The translations under genes were made by a program, and so were the position numbers. A DNA stretch of 27,498 bases from an uncultured Desulfarculaceae bacterium (GTDB taxonomy: Bacteria > Desulfobacterota > Desulfarculia > Desulfarculales > Desulfarculaceae): NCBI GenBank assembly GCA_937908275.1, contig CALERA010000045.1:1-27498 (forward strand), written 5' to 3'. Below, one piece after another: positions 1 through 7,652 of this stretch. Each line of letters starts with the position of its first letter. Within the stretch, counting starts at the first letter, position 1. A model generated the notes under the pieces. The model had not been told where the DNA came from, did not search any database, and saw only the letters and a program-made list of their open reading frames with translations.

Positions 1-566
1 CGCGGCTGCATGCGGCTGAAGATCTCCACCGCCATCTGGTCGTCGAGCTTGGCCACCACCGCCCCGGCGGCGTCCGGCCGCATGTTGGCCAGCAGCTTGA
101 CCATCTTCTGGATGCGCTCCTCGCGCTTGTCCTGCTCGGCCTTGATCAGCTCCTCCAGGGCGGCCTGCACCTGCTTCAGCTCCTCGATGCGGGCCATGGC
201 GTCGGCCTTGAGCTTCTCCAACTGCTCGCGCTCCTTGACCAGGGCCGCCTCGCGCGCGGCCAGGTCGGCCCGCTTCTGCTCGATGAGCTGGATCAGGCGG
301 GGGTCGAACTGGGTCGGGGCGGCGGGCTCGGCCGGGGCCGGCTCGGCGGCGGGCTCGGCCGGAGGGGCCTCGGCCGGCTTCTCCGGCGCGGCCTCCTGGG
401 CCTGGGCCAGGGCCGGACCGGCCTGGGCGTCGGGGTCCGGGGCCAGGCCCAGCCACAAGGCCCAGGCCAAGGCCAGGACCAGGGCCCCGGCCTTGGCGAT
501 CAGGCCCACGCCCAGGGCGGATTCCGGGCGCAACCAGCGCCGCTCGTCGGTCTTGACCCGGCTCAT
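1..566 (-). CDS. MotE-like flagellar protein (MgtE N-terminal-like domain), partial
   Basis: The 3' end of the gene lies beyond the window, so only about 188 residues are visible. There is a short cytoplasmic N-terminus, one hydrophobic segment at about residues 18-42, a linker rich in Ala, Pro and Glu, and then a long coiled coil (about 95-160). The visible part ends in a segment reading KLLANMRPDAAGAVVAKLDD, typical of the MgtE N-terminal-like domain in MotE/FliJ-associated proteins. The family is known as a periplasmic or membrane flagellar partner, often encoded right after fliJ. The ATG overlaps the fliJ stop by four bases (ATGA), which points to translational coupling. The family assignment is good; the exact motor role is inferred from position. 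Confidence 0.8.
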   Translation of the reverse strand, partial: MSRVKTDERRWLRPESALGVGLIAKAGALVLALAWALWLGLAPDPDAQAGPALAQAQEAAPEKPAEAPPAEPAAEPAPAEPAAPTQFDPRLIQLIEQKRADLAAREAALVKEREQLEKLKADAMARIEELKQVQAALEELIKAEQDKREERIQKMVKLLANMRPDAAGAVVAKLDDQMAVEIFSRMQP

Positions 567-1009
567 ATGGCTTGCCTCCGCGCGAACCGGCCCACCGCCA
601 CCTCGTCCAGGAGCTTCTGCTCCAGGGCCAGTTGCTCGCGCTCCCATTGCGCCCGGTGGCGGTCCTTGAGGGTCTCCAGGACCTTGCGCGCCCGGGTGGC
701 CTCGATCAGCTTGGCCCGGGCCTGCTCGGTGTTCAGGCGCAACAGCGGCAGGCGCGACTGCTCGCGCATGGTCTGGAGCCGGATCACGGTGACGTATTCG
801 TTGGCCAGGATGTAGTCTTGGGCCCGGATGCCCCGGGCCTCCTTTTCGGTCAGTTCCTGGCGGGCGCGCTTCAACTCCTCGTTCATCCAGGCGATCTGGC
901 TCTCGCAGTCCTGCTGGGCCTTGAGGTGCTTGGCCAGCTCGTTCAAGGCCAGGTCCTCCAGGTGAAGCCGGTGGTCCAGCACGGTCTGCAGGCGGAAGAC
1001 GAAGCCCAC
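563..1009 (-). CDS. fliJ: Flagellar export chaperone FliJ
   Basis: This 148-residue protein is almost all charged and helical, as expected for FliJ, the coiled-coil stalk that sits in the FliI ATPase ring and helps deliver export substrates. It starts with the usual FxFRLQTVLDHR-type N-terminus. The start is GTG, one base after the fliI stop codon. The AAGGAGC within the last fliI codons serves as its ribosome binding site. FliJ sequences are poorly conserved, so the call rests on length, composition and the position directly after fliI. Confidence 0.88.
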   Translation of the reverse strand: MGFVFRLQTVLDHRLHLEDLALNELAKHLKAQQDCESQIAWMNEELKRARQELTEKEARGIRAQDYILANEYVTVIRLQTMREQSRLPLLRLNTEQARAKLIEATRARKVLETLKDRHRAQWEREQLALEQKLLDEVAVGRFARRQAI

Positions 1010-1010
1010 C

Positions 1011-2330
1011 CTAGCGCTCCTTCATCAGGGCCATGAGCTGCTCGCGGCTGGCGGCCAGGTTCACGCCCTCGTCCTGGCCCTGGCAGAGGAAGGCGTTGAT
1101 GCCGTCCATCAGCTTCAGGGCGCGGTCGATCTTGGGGTTGGTGCCCTCGGCGTAGGCCCCGATGTTGATCAGGTCCTCGGCCCGGCGATAGGCGGCCAGG
1201 AGCTCGGAAAGCCCCCGGCCGGCGGCGCGCAGTTCGCTGGAGTTGAGCTCGCCGACCAGACGGCTGACCGAGCCCAGGACCTCGATGGCCGGGTAGTGGC
1301 CCTGGTCGGCCAGGCGGCGGGTGAGGACCACGTGTCCGTCCAGGATCGAGCGCATGGCGTCGGCCACCGGCTCGGTCACGTCGTCGCCCTCCACCAGCAC
1401 GGTGTAGATGCCGGTGATGGAGCCGGAGTGCTCGGTGGTGCCGGCCCGCTCCAGCAGACGGGGCAACTGGGCGAAGACGCTGGGGGTGTAGCCCTTGGTG
1501 GTGGGCGGCTCGCCGATGGACAGGCCCACCTCGCGCGCGGCCAGGGCGAAGCGGGTCACCGAGTCCATCATCAGCACCACGTCCGCCCCCTGGTCGCGGA
1601 AGAACTCGGCGATGGCGGTGGCCAGGTAGGCGGCCCGGATGCGCACCAGGGCCGGCTGGTCGCTGGTGGCCACCACCACCACCGAGCGCTTGAGCCCCTC
1701 GGGACCCAGGTCACGCTCGATGAAGTCGCGCACCTCGCGGCCACGCTCGCCGATCAGGCCCACCACGCTGACGTCGGCCGCGGTGTGGCGGGCGACCATG
1801 CCCATCAGGGTGCTCTTGCCCACGCCGGAGCCGGAGAAGATGCCCACGCGCTGGCCCTTGCCCAGGGTCAACAGGGCGTTGATCACCCGCACCCCCACGT
1901 CCACCGGCTCGGTGATGCGCCGGCGGCTCATGGGCGGGGGGGGATCGCTGTACAGCGGATAAAGGGCGCGGTGGTCGGGGTCGACACGGCCGTCGATGGC
2001 CCGGCCCAGGCCGTCCACCACCCGGCCCAAAAGGGCCGGACCCACCCGCACCAGGCCCTCGCTGCCGGCGCTCTCCACCAGGCAGCCGGGGCGCAGACCC
2101 CGGGTCTCGGCATAGGGCATCAGCAGCATGCGACCGGCGCGGAAGCCCACCACCTCGCCCAGGGCCGGCTCCGAGCCCTCGATGTGCAGGCGCACCGCCG
2201 CGCCCACCGGCAGGGCCAGGCCCTCGGCCTCGGCCACCAGACCCACCACCTGGGTGACGCGCCCCAACTGGCGCAGGGTGTCCACCTGCTCCAGGGCGGC
2301 GTGGTAGGCGGCCAGGCGGCTCACTACCAT
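1011..2330 (-). CDS. fliI: Flagellum-specific ATPase FliI
   Basis: This is the 439-residue ATPase of the flagellar type III export apparatus, related to the F1 beta subunit. It acts at the cytoplasmic face of the basal body with FliH and FliJ. The Walker A loop FSGSGVGKST is at about residues 165-174 and the Walker B strand VVLMMDS at 251-257. The region GERGREVRDF and the motif PTTKGYTPSVFAQLPRLLER are typical of the family. Length is normal. The ATG overlaps the end of fliH by seven bases, so the two are probably coupled in translation. Confidence 0.97.
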   Translation of the reverse strand: MVVSRLAAYHAALEQVDTLRQLGRVTQVVGLVAEAEGLALPVGAAVRLHIEGSEPALGEVVGFRAGRMLLMPYAETRGLRPGCLVESAGSEGLVRVGPALLGRVVDGLGRAIDGRVDPDHRALYPLYSDPPPPMSRRRITEPVDVGVRVINALLTLGKGQRVGIFSGSGVGKSTLMGMVARHTAADVSVVGLIGERGREVRDFIERDLGPEGLKRSVVVVATSDQPALVRIRAAYLATAIAEFFRDQGADVVLMMDSVTRFALAAREVGLSIGEPPTTKGYTPSVFAQLPRLLERAGTTEHSGSITGIYTVLVEGDDVTEPVADAMRSILDGHVVLTRRLADQGHYPAIEVLGSVSRLVGELNSSELRAAGRGLSELLAAYRRAEDLINIGAYAEGTNPKIDRALKLMDGINAFLCQGQDEGVNLAASREQLMALMKER

Positions 2331-3223
2331 TCCTCCAGGGCCGGCTGGTCGGCCTCGGCCTCCGTGTCGCTCAACGCGTCTAGATCATTGGTTGGCGCGG
2401 CCGGCGTCTCGGGAGCCGGGGCGGGGTCGGCGGCGGCGGTGGCCGGGGCTGGCCGACTCAGGGCCTCCTCCAGCAGCGCGTCCACCTCCAGCCCGCCGGC
2501 GCGGTGGAAGGCCTCGGTCAGGCTGGCCAGGACCTGCTGGCGGCGGGTGGCCAGGCTGGCGTCCACCTGGGCGCTGGCCGAGTCCACCTGGCAGCCGCCC
2601 GGGGCCACCCCGGGGTCGGCCTTGACCTCCAGGTGCTGGAGGTCGTCGAATTCGGCCAGCAACGCGGGGCGCTGCTCCTGGACCTGCCTGAGGTCCTCGG
2701 GGCTGACCCGCACCGTCAGGCGCTCGACCTGGTTGAAGCGGGCGATGGCCTCGCGCACCGCCCGGCGCACCAGGCCGGGGTCGGCCGCGGCGGCGCTCAG
2801 GAGCACCCGGTCGCAGGCGGCCTGCACCAGGCCCACGATCTCCTCCTCCATCACCGCCAGGATGCCGGCGCGCACCGTGGACAGGATCTTGAGGTCCCGG
2901 CCCAGGTTGTCCACCGCGGCCTCGATCCGGGCCCGGGAGGCGGCCCGCCCCTCCTCCTCGCCGGCGGCGTAGCCCTCCTGGTAGCCCTGCTCCCGGGCCT
3001 GGTCCCGGATCTGCTGGGCCTGGGCCTGGGCCTGGTCCAACATGGCCTGGGCCTGCTGCTGGGCCGCCTCCAGGGGGTTTTCCACCTCGCGGGGGGAGAA
3101 CAGGGGCACGAAGCCGGTGCGGGCCACCTCGGCCGCCGTGGCCTGGGGAGCCTGGCGCGGTCCGCCCAGGTCGGGCAGGGTGAAGACCGTCGGCGGGCGG
3201 TCGCTGGCGGCCGGCTTAGACAA
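2324..3223 (-). CDS. fliH: Flagellar assembly protein FliH
   Basis: FliH (299 residues) is the stator-like regulator of FliI in the flagellar export apparatus. A Gln/Ala-rich helix at about residues 52-78 leads into four glycines spaced by three residues (G80, G84, G88, G92), the GxxxG ladder known from FliH. A V-ATPase subunit E-like C-terminal half follows. The last 60 residues are a low-complexity tail rich in Ala, Pro and Asp. The start is TTG, overlapping the end of fliG by eight bases; GAGG upstream is a plausible ribosome binding site. Confidence 0.9.
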   Translation of the reverse strand: MSKPAASDRPPTVFTLPDLGGPRQAPQATAAEVARTGFVPLFSPREVENPLEAAQQQAQAMLDQAQAQAQQIRDQAREQGYQEGYAAGEEEGRAASRARIEAAVDNLGRDLKILSTVRAGILAVMEEEIVGLVQAACDRVLLSAAAADPGLVRRAVREAIARFNQVERLTVRVSPEDLRQVQEQRPALLAEFDDLQHLEVKADPGVAPGGCQVDSASAQVDASLATRRQQVLASLTEAFHRAGGLEVDALLEEALSRPAPATAAADPAPAPETPAAPTNDLDALSDTEAEADQPALEEW

Positions 3224-4229
3224 GCGCGTCCTCGCCGCCCTTGCCGCCGATGACGATCTTGCCTTCCTTTTCCAGGCGGCGGGCCACCTGGATGATCTTC
3301 TGCTGGGCCGCCTCCACCTCGCTCAGGCGCACCGGACCCATGACCTCCAGGTCCTCCTGGATCATGGCCGCCGCGCGCTCGGAGACGTTGCCCAGGATCT
3401 TGGTCTTGAGCTGGTCGGTGCTGGTCTTCAAGGCCAGGGTCAGGTCCTCGTTGCGCACCTCCTTGAGCAGGGTGCGGATGCCGCGGTCGTCGATGCTCAC
3501 CAGGTCCTCGAAGACGAACATCAACTGGCGGATCTGCTCGGCCAGGTCGGGGTCGTCCTCCTCCAGGCGGCTGAAGATGTGCTCCTCGGTGGCCTTGTCG
3601 CAGTTGTTCAGCAGCTCGGCCACCGCCTCCTCCCCGCCCAGTTGCTTGGCCTCCAGGCCCTCGGTGGACAGGATCTCGCGCTGGAGCACCGAGTCGATCT
3701 CCTCCACGATGCCCGGGGGGATCACGTCCAGGTTGGACAGGCGGGATACAACTTCGTACTGGAGGTTCTCGGGGAACTCGCGGATCACCTCGGCGGCCTT
3801 GTTCTTGGGCAGGTGGGCCAGGATCACGGCGATGGTCTGGGGGTGCTCGGAGCGGAGGAAGCCGGCCAGGGTCTTGGAGTCCACGTATTTGATGCGCTCA
3901 AACGGCACCGGCTCCTTGGCCCGGTCCAGCTCGGCCAGCAAGGCCCGCGCGCCCTCCTCGCCCAGGGCCAGTTGCAGGGCCCGGCGGGCGGTGGCGTCGC
4001 CGCCGATCATGGGGCCGATCTCGCTCTTGAGCTTGTCCAGGAACTCGCGCAGCAGCGAGTCGATGATCTCGGGGTTGACCTGGTCCATGTTGCTCATGGC
4101 CACGCCCACCCGGCGGATGTCGTCCTGGTCCATGCGCTTGAACATGTCGGCGGTGAACTGCTCGCCCAGGGCCATCATCACCACCGCGGCCCGTTGCGCT
4201 CCGCTGAATCTGTCGCTGGCTCCGGCCAT
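3216..4229 (-). CDS. fliG: Flagellar motor switch protein FliG
   Basis: FliG (337 residues) forms the rotor ring that couples MotA/MotB ion flow to rotation; it binds FliF by its N-terminus and FliM through the middle domain. The EHPQ motif is visible at residues 128-131. The middle domain contains GGEEAVAELLNNCDK, and the C-terminal domain contains LMFVFEDLVSIDDRGI followed by the charged torque helix. Length is normal. ATG has a GGGAG ribosome binding site nine bases upstream. A 192-bp gap separates it from fliF, unlike the rest of this tightly packed operon, and that gap holds a repeat pair. Confidence 0.97.
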   Translation of the reverse strand: MAGASDRFSGAQRAAVVMMALGEQFTADMFKRMDQDDIRRVGVAMSNMDQVNPEIIDSLLREFLDKLKSEIGPMIGGDATARRALQLALGEEGARALLAELDRAKEPVPFERIKYVDSKTLAGFLRSEHPQTIAVILAHLPKNKAAEVIREFPENLQYEVVSRLSNLDVIPPGIVEEIDSVLQREILSTEGLEAKQLGGEEAVAELLNNCDKATEEHIFSRLEEDDPDLAEQIRQLMFVFEDLVSIDDRGIRTLLKEVRNEDLTLALKTSTDQLKTKILGNVSERAAAMIQEDLEVMGPVRLSEVEAAQQKIIQVARRLEKEGKIVIGGKGGEDALV

Positions 4230-4296
4230 GGCCGCGCTCCCGCTTTGGTTTGCCTAGAGACGTGTCCCGGTTGTGGACCCGCGAACCAAATCTTCC

Positions 4297-4378
4297 GTCA
4301 TTGCGAGCGCAGCGAAGCAATCTCCCGGATCATGGCAACCAGAGATCGCTTCGTCGCTGGCGCTCCTCGCAGTGGCAT
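4297..4378. repeat. REP-like inverted repeat pair between fliF and fliG
   Basis: Two related arms face each other. The left arm is at 4297-4324 (CATTGCGAG...GCGAAGCAATCTC) and the right arm at 4342-4378 is its imperfect reverse complement. They would fold as a long hairpin in the flagellar mRNA. A third copy of the same unit is at 11563-11598. The arrangement resembles a REPIN (two inverted REP units around a short loop). It lies in the only sizeable gap of the flagellar operon. Confidence 0.8.
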
Positions 4379-4421
4379 CAGCAGGTGGATTCCCGGATCA
4401 GCAAGCCTCGCCCGTCGGAGA

Positions 4422-6077
4422 TCAAGCCTGGCGAATCCAGGCCCGCAGCACCGCGGTGGTGCGGTCCGGGTCCTGCATGGCCAGGGCCATGATCTGCTCG
4501 CGCAGGCTGGGCTTCTTGGGGCCGCCCTCCTCCAGCAGGCCGTGCTCCTCCAGGGTCAGGCCCTCGGCCCCGCCCGGCAACTCCTCGCCCGGCCCCACCC
4601 GGCGGCCCATGGCTCCGGCCGGGCCGGTGGTCACGGTCACCACCTCGCGGGTGCGGGCGGCCAGGTAGTGGCGGATCAGGGGGCGCAGCACCAGGAGGAT
4701 GAAGGCCAGGCCCAGCACCAGGTTCAGCATCGGCCGGGCGTACTCGCGCAGGTAGTCCTGCCAGCCGCGGCCGGCGGCCACGCCCAGGTCCCCGGCCGAG
4801 GCGAAGGCCACGTTGGCCAGGGTCACCTCGTCGCCCCGTCCCTCATTATACCCCACCGCCCGGCGCACGATCTCGGTGAGCTGGCGCATTTCCTCGGCCG
4901 AGCGCGGGGTGAAGGTGCGGGTGGACTGGCCGCCCTCGACCTTCTCCTCCTTGTAGGGGCCGTCCACCACCACCGCCACGGTCAGGCGCTTCAGGCCGCC
5001 GATGGCCTTGCTGACCTGACGCTGGGTGCGGCTGATCTCGTAGTTGGTGGTCTCGCCCTCGCGGCTGGAGACGCTCTGCTCCTTGCCCTCGTTGGGGGTG
5101 GCGTTCTGCTGGGCCAGGTTGAAGCGCTGGTCCGGGCTGCCGGTGGGCGGCTGGCCCTGGGCCTTGCTGCTGTCGCTGTTGCGGCTTTCCGAGCGCACCG
5201 CCACCTGGTCGGGGTTGAACAGGTCCTCGGTGGTCTGGGTGCGGGTGAAGTCGATGTCGCTGGCCACGCGCACCACCGCGCGCCCCGGTCCCAGGACCTG
5301 CTCCAGCATGGTCTCGACCTTGGCCCGCATCTGCTTTTCGTAGTTGCGCTGATAATCCAACTGGCTGGCGGTCAGGCCGGCGGCGAAGCCGGGGGTGTCG
5401 GCCTGCTTCTTGTAGAGCAGGTTGCCCCGGGTGTCCACCACCGTCACCCTTTCGTCGGTCAGGTCCGGCACCGCCGAGGCCACCAGGTTCACCACCCCGG
5501 ACAACTGGCTGGCGCTCAGGGCCCGGCCCGAGGCCAGGTCCACCACCACCGCGGCCGAGGGCTTCTTCTCCTCCTCCACGAACAGGGAGTCGCGGGGCAT
5601 GACGATGTGGACCCGGGCCTCGCGCACCTCGGCGAAGCTGGCGATGGTGCGGGCCAGTTCGCCCTCCAGGGCGCGCTGGTAGTTGATCTTCTGCACGAAT
5701 TCGGTGGTGCCCATGTCCACCTTGTTGAAGACCTCGAAGCCCACGCCCTGACCCCGGGGCAGGCCCTCGCCGGCCAGGGCCAGGCGGGCCTCGTAGATCT
5801 GCTCCTCGGGCACCGAGACCGTGCCGCCGTCGCCGGAGAGGCTGTAGGGCACCTTGAGGTCCTTGAGCTTGGCCACCACCTGGGCCGCGTCGCGCTGGCT
5901 CAGGCCGGAGAAGAGCACCTTGTATTGGGGCTGATTCACCCACAGCATCAGGGCCACGAACATTCCCACCAGCAAGGCGCCGCCGCCCAACACGGCCAGC
6001 TTGCGGCCCATGGGCATCTCGCCCACCGCCTCGCGGATGAACTCCATTCCCTTACCCTTGGCTTGCTCGTCGGCCAT
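4422..6077 (-). CDS. fliF: Flagellar MS-ring protein FliF
   Basis: FliF (551 residues) builds the MS ring in the inner membrane, around which the rotor and export gate assemble. There is one transmembrane helix at about residues 27-47, the ring-building domain (YKVLFSGLSQRDAAQVVAKL, then the RALEGELARTI and VHIVMPR segments), a disordered Gln/Ser-rich region around 290-345, and a second transmembrane helix at about 449-468. The C-terminal helix (LREQIMALAMQDPDRTTAVL) is the FliG-binding segment. Length is typical. ATG is preceded by GGGGAATGAGCC. Confidence 0.97.
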   Translation of the reverse strand: MADEQAKGKGMEFIREAVGEMPMGRKLAVLGGGALLVGMFVALMLWVNQPQYKVLFSGLSQRDAAQVVAKLKDLKVPYSLSGDGGTVSVPEEQIYEARLALAGEGLPRGQGVGFEVFNKVDMGTTEFVQKINYQRALEGELARTIASFAEVREARVHIVMPRDSLFVEEEKKPSAAVVVDLASGRALSASQLSGVVNLVASAVPDLTDERVTVVDTRGNLLYKKQADTPGFAAGLTASQLDYQRNYEKQMRAKVETMLEQVLGPGRAVVRVASDIDFTRTQTTEDLFNPDQVAVRSESRNSDSSKAQGQPPTGSPDQRFNLAQQNATPNEGKEQSVSSREGETTNYEISRTQRQVSKAIGGLKRLTVAVVVDGPYKEEKVEGGQSTRTFTPRSAEEMRQLTEIVRRAVGYNEGRGDEVTLANVAFASAGDLGVAAGRGWQDYLREYARPMLNLVLGLAFILLVLRPLIRHYLAARTREVVTVTTGPAGAMGRRVGPGEELPGGAEGLTLEEHGLLEEGGPKKPSLREQIMALAMQDPDRTTAVLRAWIRQA

Positions 6078-6133
6078 GGCTCATTCCCCGTCCGGTCCCT
6101 GGCCGCGCCGGCATCCCGGCCCGGCCCGGGACG

Positions 6134-6436
6134 TTAGAACTGCATGCGGATGACTTCGTGATAGGCGTTGACCAGCTTGGTGCGCACGGCCAGGAGCATC
6201 TTGAAGGCCACGTCGGCCTGCTCCACCTGGATCATGGTCTCGTGCAGGGCCTTGCTGCGGCCGGTGGCCAGGTCGTTGATGGACCGGTCGGCCGCCTTCT
6301 GCTGGGTCTCCACCGCCTGGACCGAATCCTTCAGGGTGTCGACGAAAGACTTGGGCGCGTTGGCCTTCTGCTGGGCCGACTGGCCGAACTCCAGGGGGGG
6401 CGTCAGGGATCCGCCGATGCGCAGGTCAGCCATCAT
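6134..6436 (-). CDS. fliE: Flagellar hook-basal body protein FliE
   Basis: FliE (100 residues) joins the MS ring to the proximal rod. The C-terminal half carries the family signature, with HETMIQVEQADVAFKMLLAV followed by RTKLVNAYHEVIRMQF. Two ATG codons are adjacent at the start; GGGGG lies only three bases before the first and six before the second, so initiation at 6433 is also possible. The gene sits seven bases after flgC, in the conserved order flgB-flgC-fliE. Confidence 0.95.
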   Translation of the reverse strand: MMADLRIGGSLTPPLEFGQSAQQKANAPKSFVDTLKDSVQAVETQQKAADRSINDLATGRSKALHETMIQVEQADVAFKMLLAVRTKLVNAYHEVIRMQF

Positions 6437-6443
6437 TCACCCC

Positions 6444-6899
6444 CTAGCGACTGATTTCCAGGGCCTTCAGGGCCATGTTCTTGGTGGCGTTGACCGCCGT
6501 GACCGAGGCCTCGTAGGAGCGGCTGGCGTTGATCAGGTCCACCATCTCGGTGACCACCTCCACGTTGGGCAGATCCACGTAGCCGTCCTGGTCCGCGTCG
6601 GGGTGGTTGGGATCGTAGACCCGCTTCAGGGGGCTGGGGTCCTTGTCGATCTTCTCCACGTACACGCCCTTGCGGGGGTCGTTGCCCGGGCCGTAGTTGA
6701 TGGTGTTCTCGTCCATGGCCTGGTCCATGTAGTTGCTGAAGGGCCGGGCCTGGAAGATGGTGATGCGGCGGCGATAGGGGCCGCCCTCGGCGGTGCGGGT
6801 GGTGTTGGCGTTGGCCAGGTTCTGGCTGATGATGTTCATCCGGGTGCGCTGGGCGCTGAGCGCGCTGGCGCTGATTTCCATGGAGCTCATGAAGTCCAT
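6444..6899 (-). CDS. flgC: Flagellar proximal rod protein FlgC
   Basis: FlgC (151 residues) is a proximal rod subunit assembled in the periplasm after export through the flagellar apparatus. The N-terminus MDFMSSMEISASALSAQRTR and the following NLANANTT are the rod-family signature. The C-terminus carries VVTEMVDLINASRSYEASVT, the other half of the terminal coiled coil. No cleavable signal peptide is present, as expected for a flagellar export substrate. GGGAGG lies seven bases upstream of ATG. Confidence 0.96.
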   Translation of the reverse strand: MDFMSSMEISASALSAQRTRMNIISQNLANANTTRTAEGGPYRRRITIFQARPFSNYMDQAMDENTINYGPGNDPRKGVYVEKIDKDPSPLKRVYDPNHPDADQDGYVDLPNVEVVTEMVDLINASRSYEASVTAVNATKNMALKALEISR

Positions 6900-6911
6900 G
6901 TCTTGCCTCCC

Positions 6912-7316
6912 TTACCGGCTGGCCCCGCCCTCGTTGATGGCGTTCTTCAGTCCGGAATACTTCTTGGTCAAAAGCTGGACCATGGCGTTGAACATGATGT
7001 TGTTCTCGGCCAGGCGGCTCATCTCGATGTCCAACTGCACCGGGCCGGTGTCCATGTAGACCGGCCGGGCCTGGTCGAAGGGGCGCTCCGGCTCCAGGGG
7101 CAGATGGTTGGGGTGGGTGCGGGCCAGGGGCTCGGGGATCACCCCGCCCTCCAGGGCGGCCCGGAGCTGCTTTTCGAACTCCAGGTTGGTGCCGCGATAG
7201 CCGGGGGTGTCCACGTTGGCCAGGTTGCGGCTGATCATCCGCTGGGAAGTGTTGCGCCGGTCCAGGTTGGCCTCGACGAGGTTGCTGGTCTGCTCGATGA
7301 GTTTGAATGGACCCAT
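6912..7316 (-). CDS. flgB: Flagellar rod protein FlgB
   Basis: FlgB (134 residues) is the first proximal rod subunit and the first gene of the operon. It shows the rod-family N-terminal motif RNTSQRMISRNLANVDTPGY and a C-terminal heptad segment (LAENNIMFNAMVQLLTKKYS). An in-frame upstream extension to 7367 would read through the promoter region and lacks similarity to FlgB, so the ATG at 7316, preceded by GAGGGAGG, is chosen. A sigma-54 promoter lies about 50 bases upstream. Confidence 0.95.
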   Translation of the reverse strand: MGPFKLIEQTSNLVEANLDRRNTSQRMISRNLANVDTPGYRGTNLEFEKQLRAALEGGVIPEPLARTHPNHLPLEPERPFDQARPVYMDTGPVQLDIEMSRLAENNIMFNAMVQLLTKKYSGLKNAINEGGASR

Positions 7317-7363
7317 GGTCGCCTCCCTCGGTTTCCGGCGCCCGCGCGCCGACCCTAAGATTA

Positions 7364-7378
7364 GCAACCATCGTGCCA
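7364..7378 (-). promoter_or_regulatory. Sigma-54 (RpoN) promoter of the flagellar operon
   Basis: Read on the minus strand, the sequence is CTGGCACGATGGTTGCTAAT. The -24 element TGGCACG (7372-7378) and -12 element TTGC (7364-7367) are separated by exactly four bases, a full match to the RpoN consensus. The predicted start is about 7352, giving a leader of some 35 bases to the flgB ATG. Class II flagellar genes are often under RpoN and an enhancer-binding protein such as FlrC/FleQ. No activator gene is in the window. Confidence 0.88.
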
Positions 7379-7381
7379 GTT

Positions 7382-7501
7382 GCCGGACCAGCCTCCCGCC
7401 AAGGTTGTAAGAAGCAAAGGCTAGTTTATTAAGCAGGTTATACTAGACAGGCCCGCCGGATTAACCCAGTCCGGTGGCCGGACTTCCGACACCCGCCAAG
7501 G
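7382..7501. repeat. Two copies of a composite motif upstream of the sigma-54 site
   Basis: On the plus strand GCCGGAC-N6-CCCGCCAAGG occurs at 7382-7404 and GCCGGAC-N8-CCCGCCAAGG at 7477-7501, about 95 bp apart. Between them is an AT-rich stretch (7420-7447) with CTAGT...ACTAG ends. Such a layout could hold enhancer-binding protein sites for the RpoN promoter, but no known consensus was recognised. Apart from this, the promoter and the terminator at 7604-7630, nothing else was seen in the 336-bp gap 7317-7652. Confidence 0.4.
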
Positions 7502-7603
7502 TCTTGACGGAATTGGCTGGGCAACAAGTGCCGCCGGGACCCCGGGCCGGGACGGCAGGTTCGGCCCCCCAGGCAGGACCGCCGCCGGATCGGGAAAGGA
7601 GAA

Positions 7604-7630
7604 CGGGGCCGCCCCAGAGGAGCGGCCCCG
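7604..7630 (-). terminator. Intrinsic terminator-like hairpin after the DUF1573 gene
   Basis: Nine-base perfect arms (CGGGGCCGC at 7604-7612 and its complement at 7622-7630) enclose a nine-base loop. On the minus strand the stem is followed by TTCTCCTTT. It starts 23 bases after the DUF1573 stop codon. The T-tract is interrupted, so termination may be partial. Confidence 0.6.
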
Positions 7631-7652
7631 CCGAAAGTTCATGGAAGTCAGG

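Noticed and set aside
1296..2972. Open frame of about 558 codons on the plus strand
   Set aside because: It mirrors fliI and fliH on the other strand, with repetitive Gly/His/Gln composition and no family match.
3042..6137. Long open frame of over 1000 codons on the plus strand
   Set aside because: It is antisense to fliF and fliG, rich in His, Gln and Leu as expected for a GC-rich shadow frame, and has no recognisable domain.
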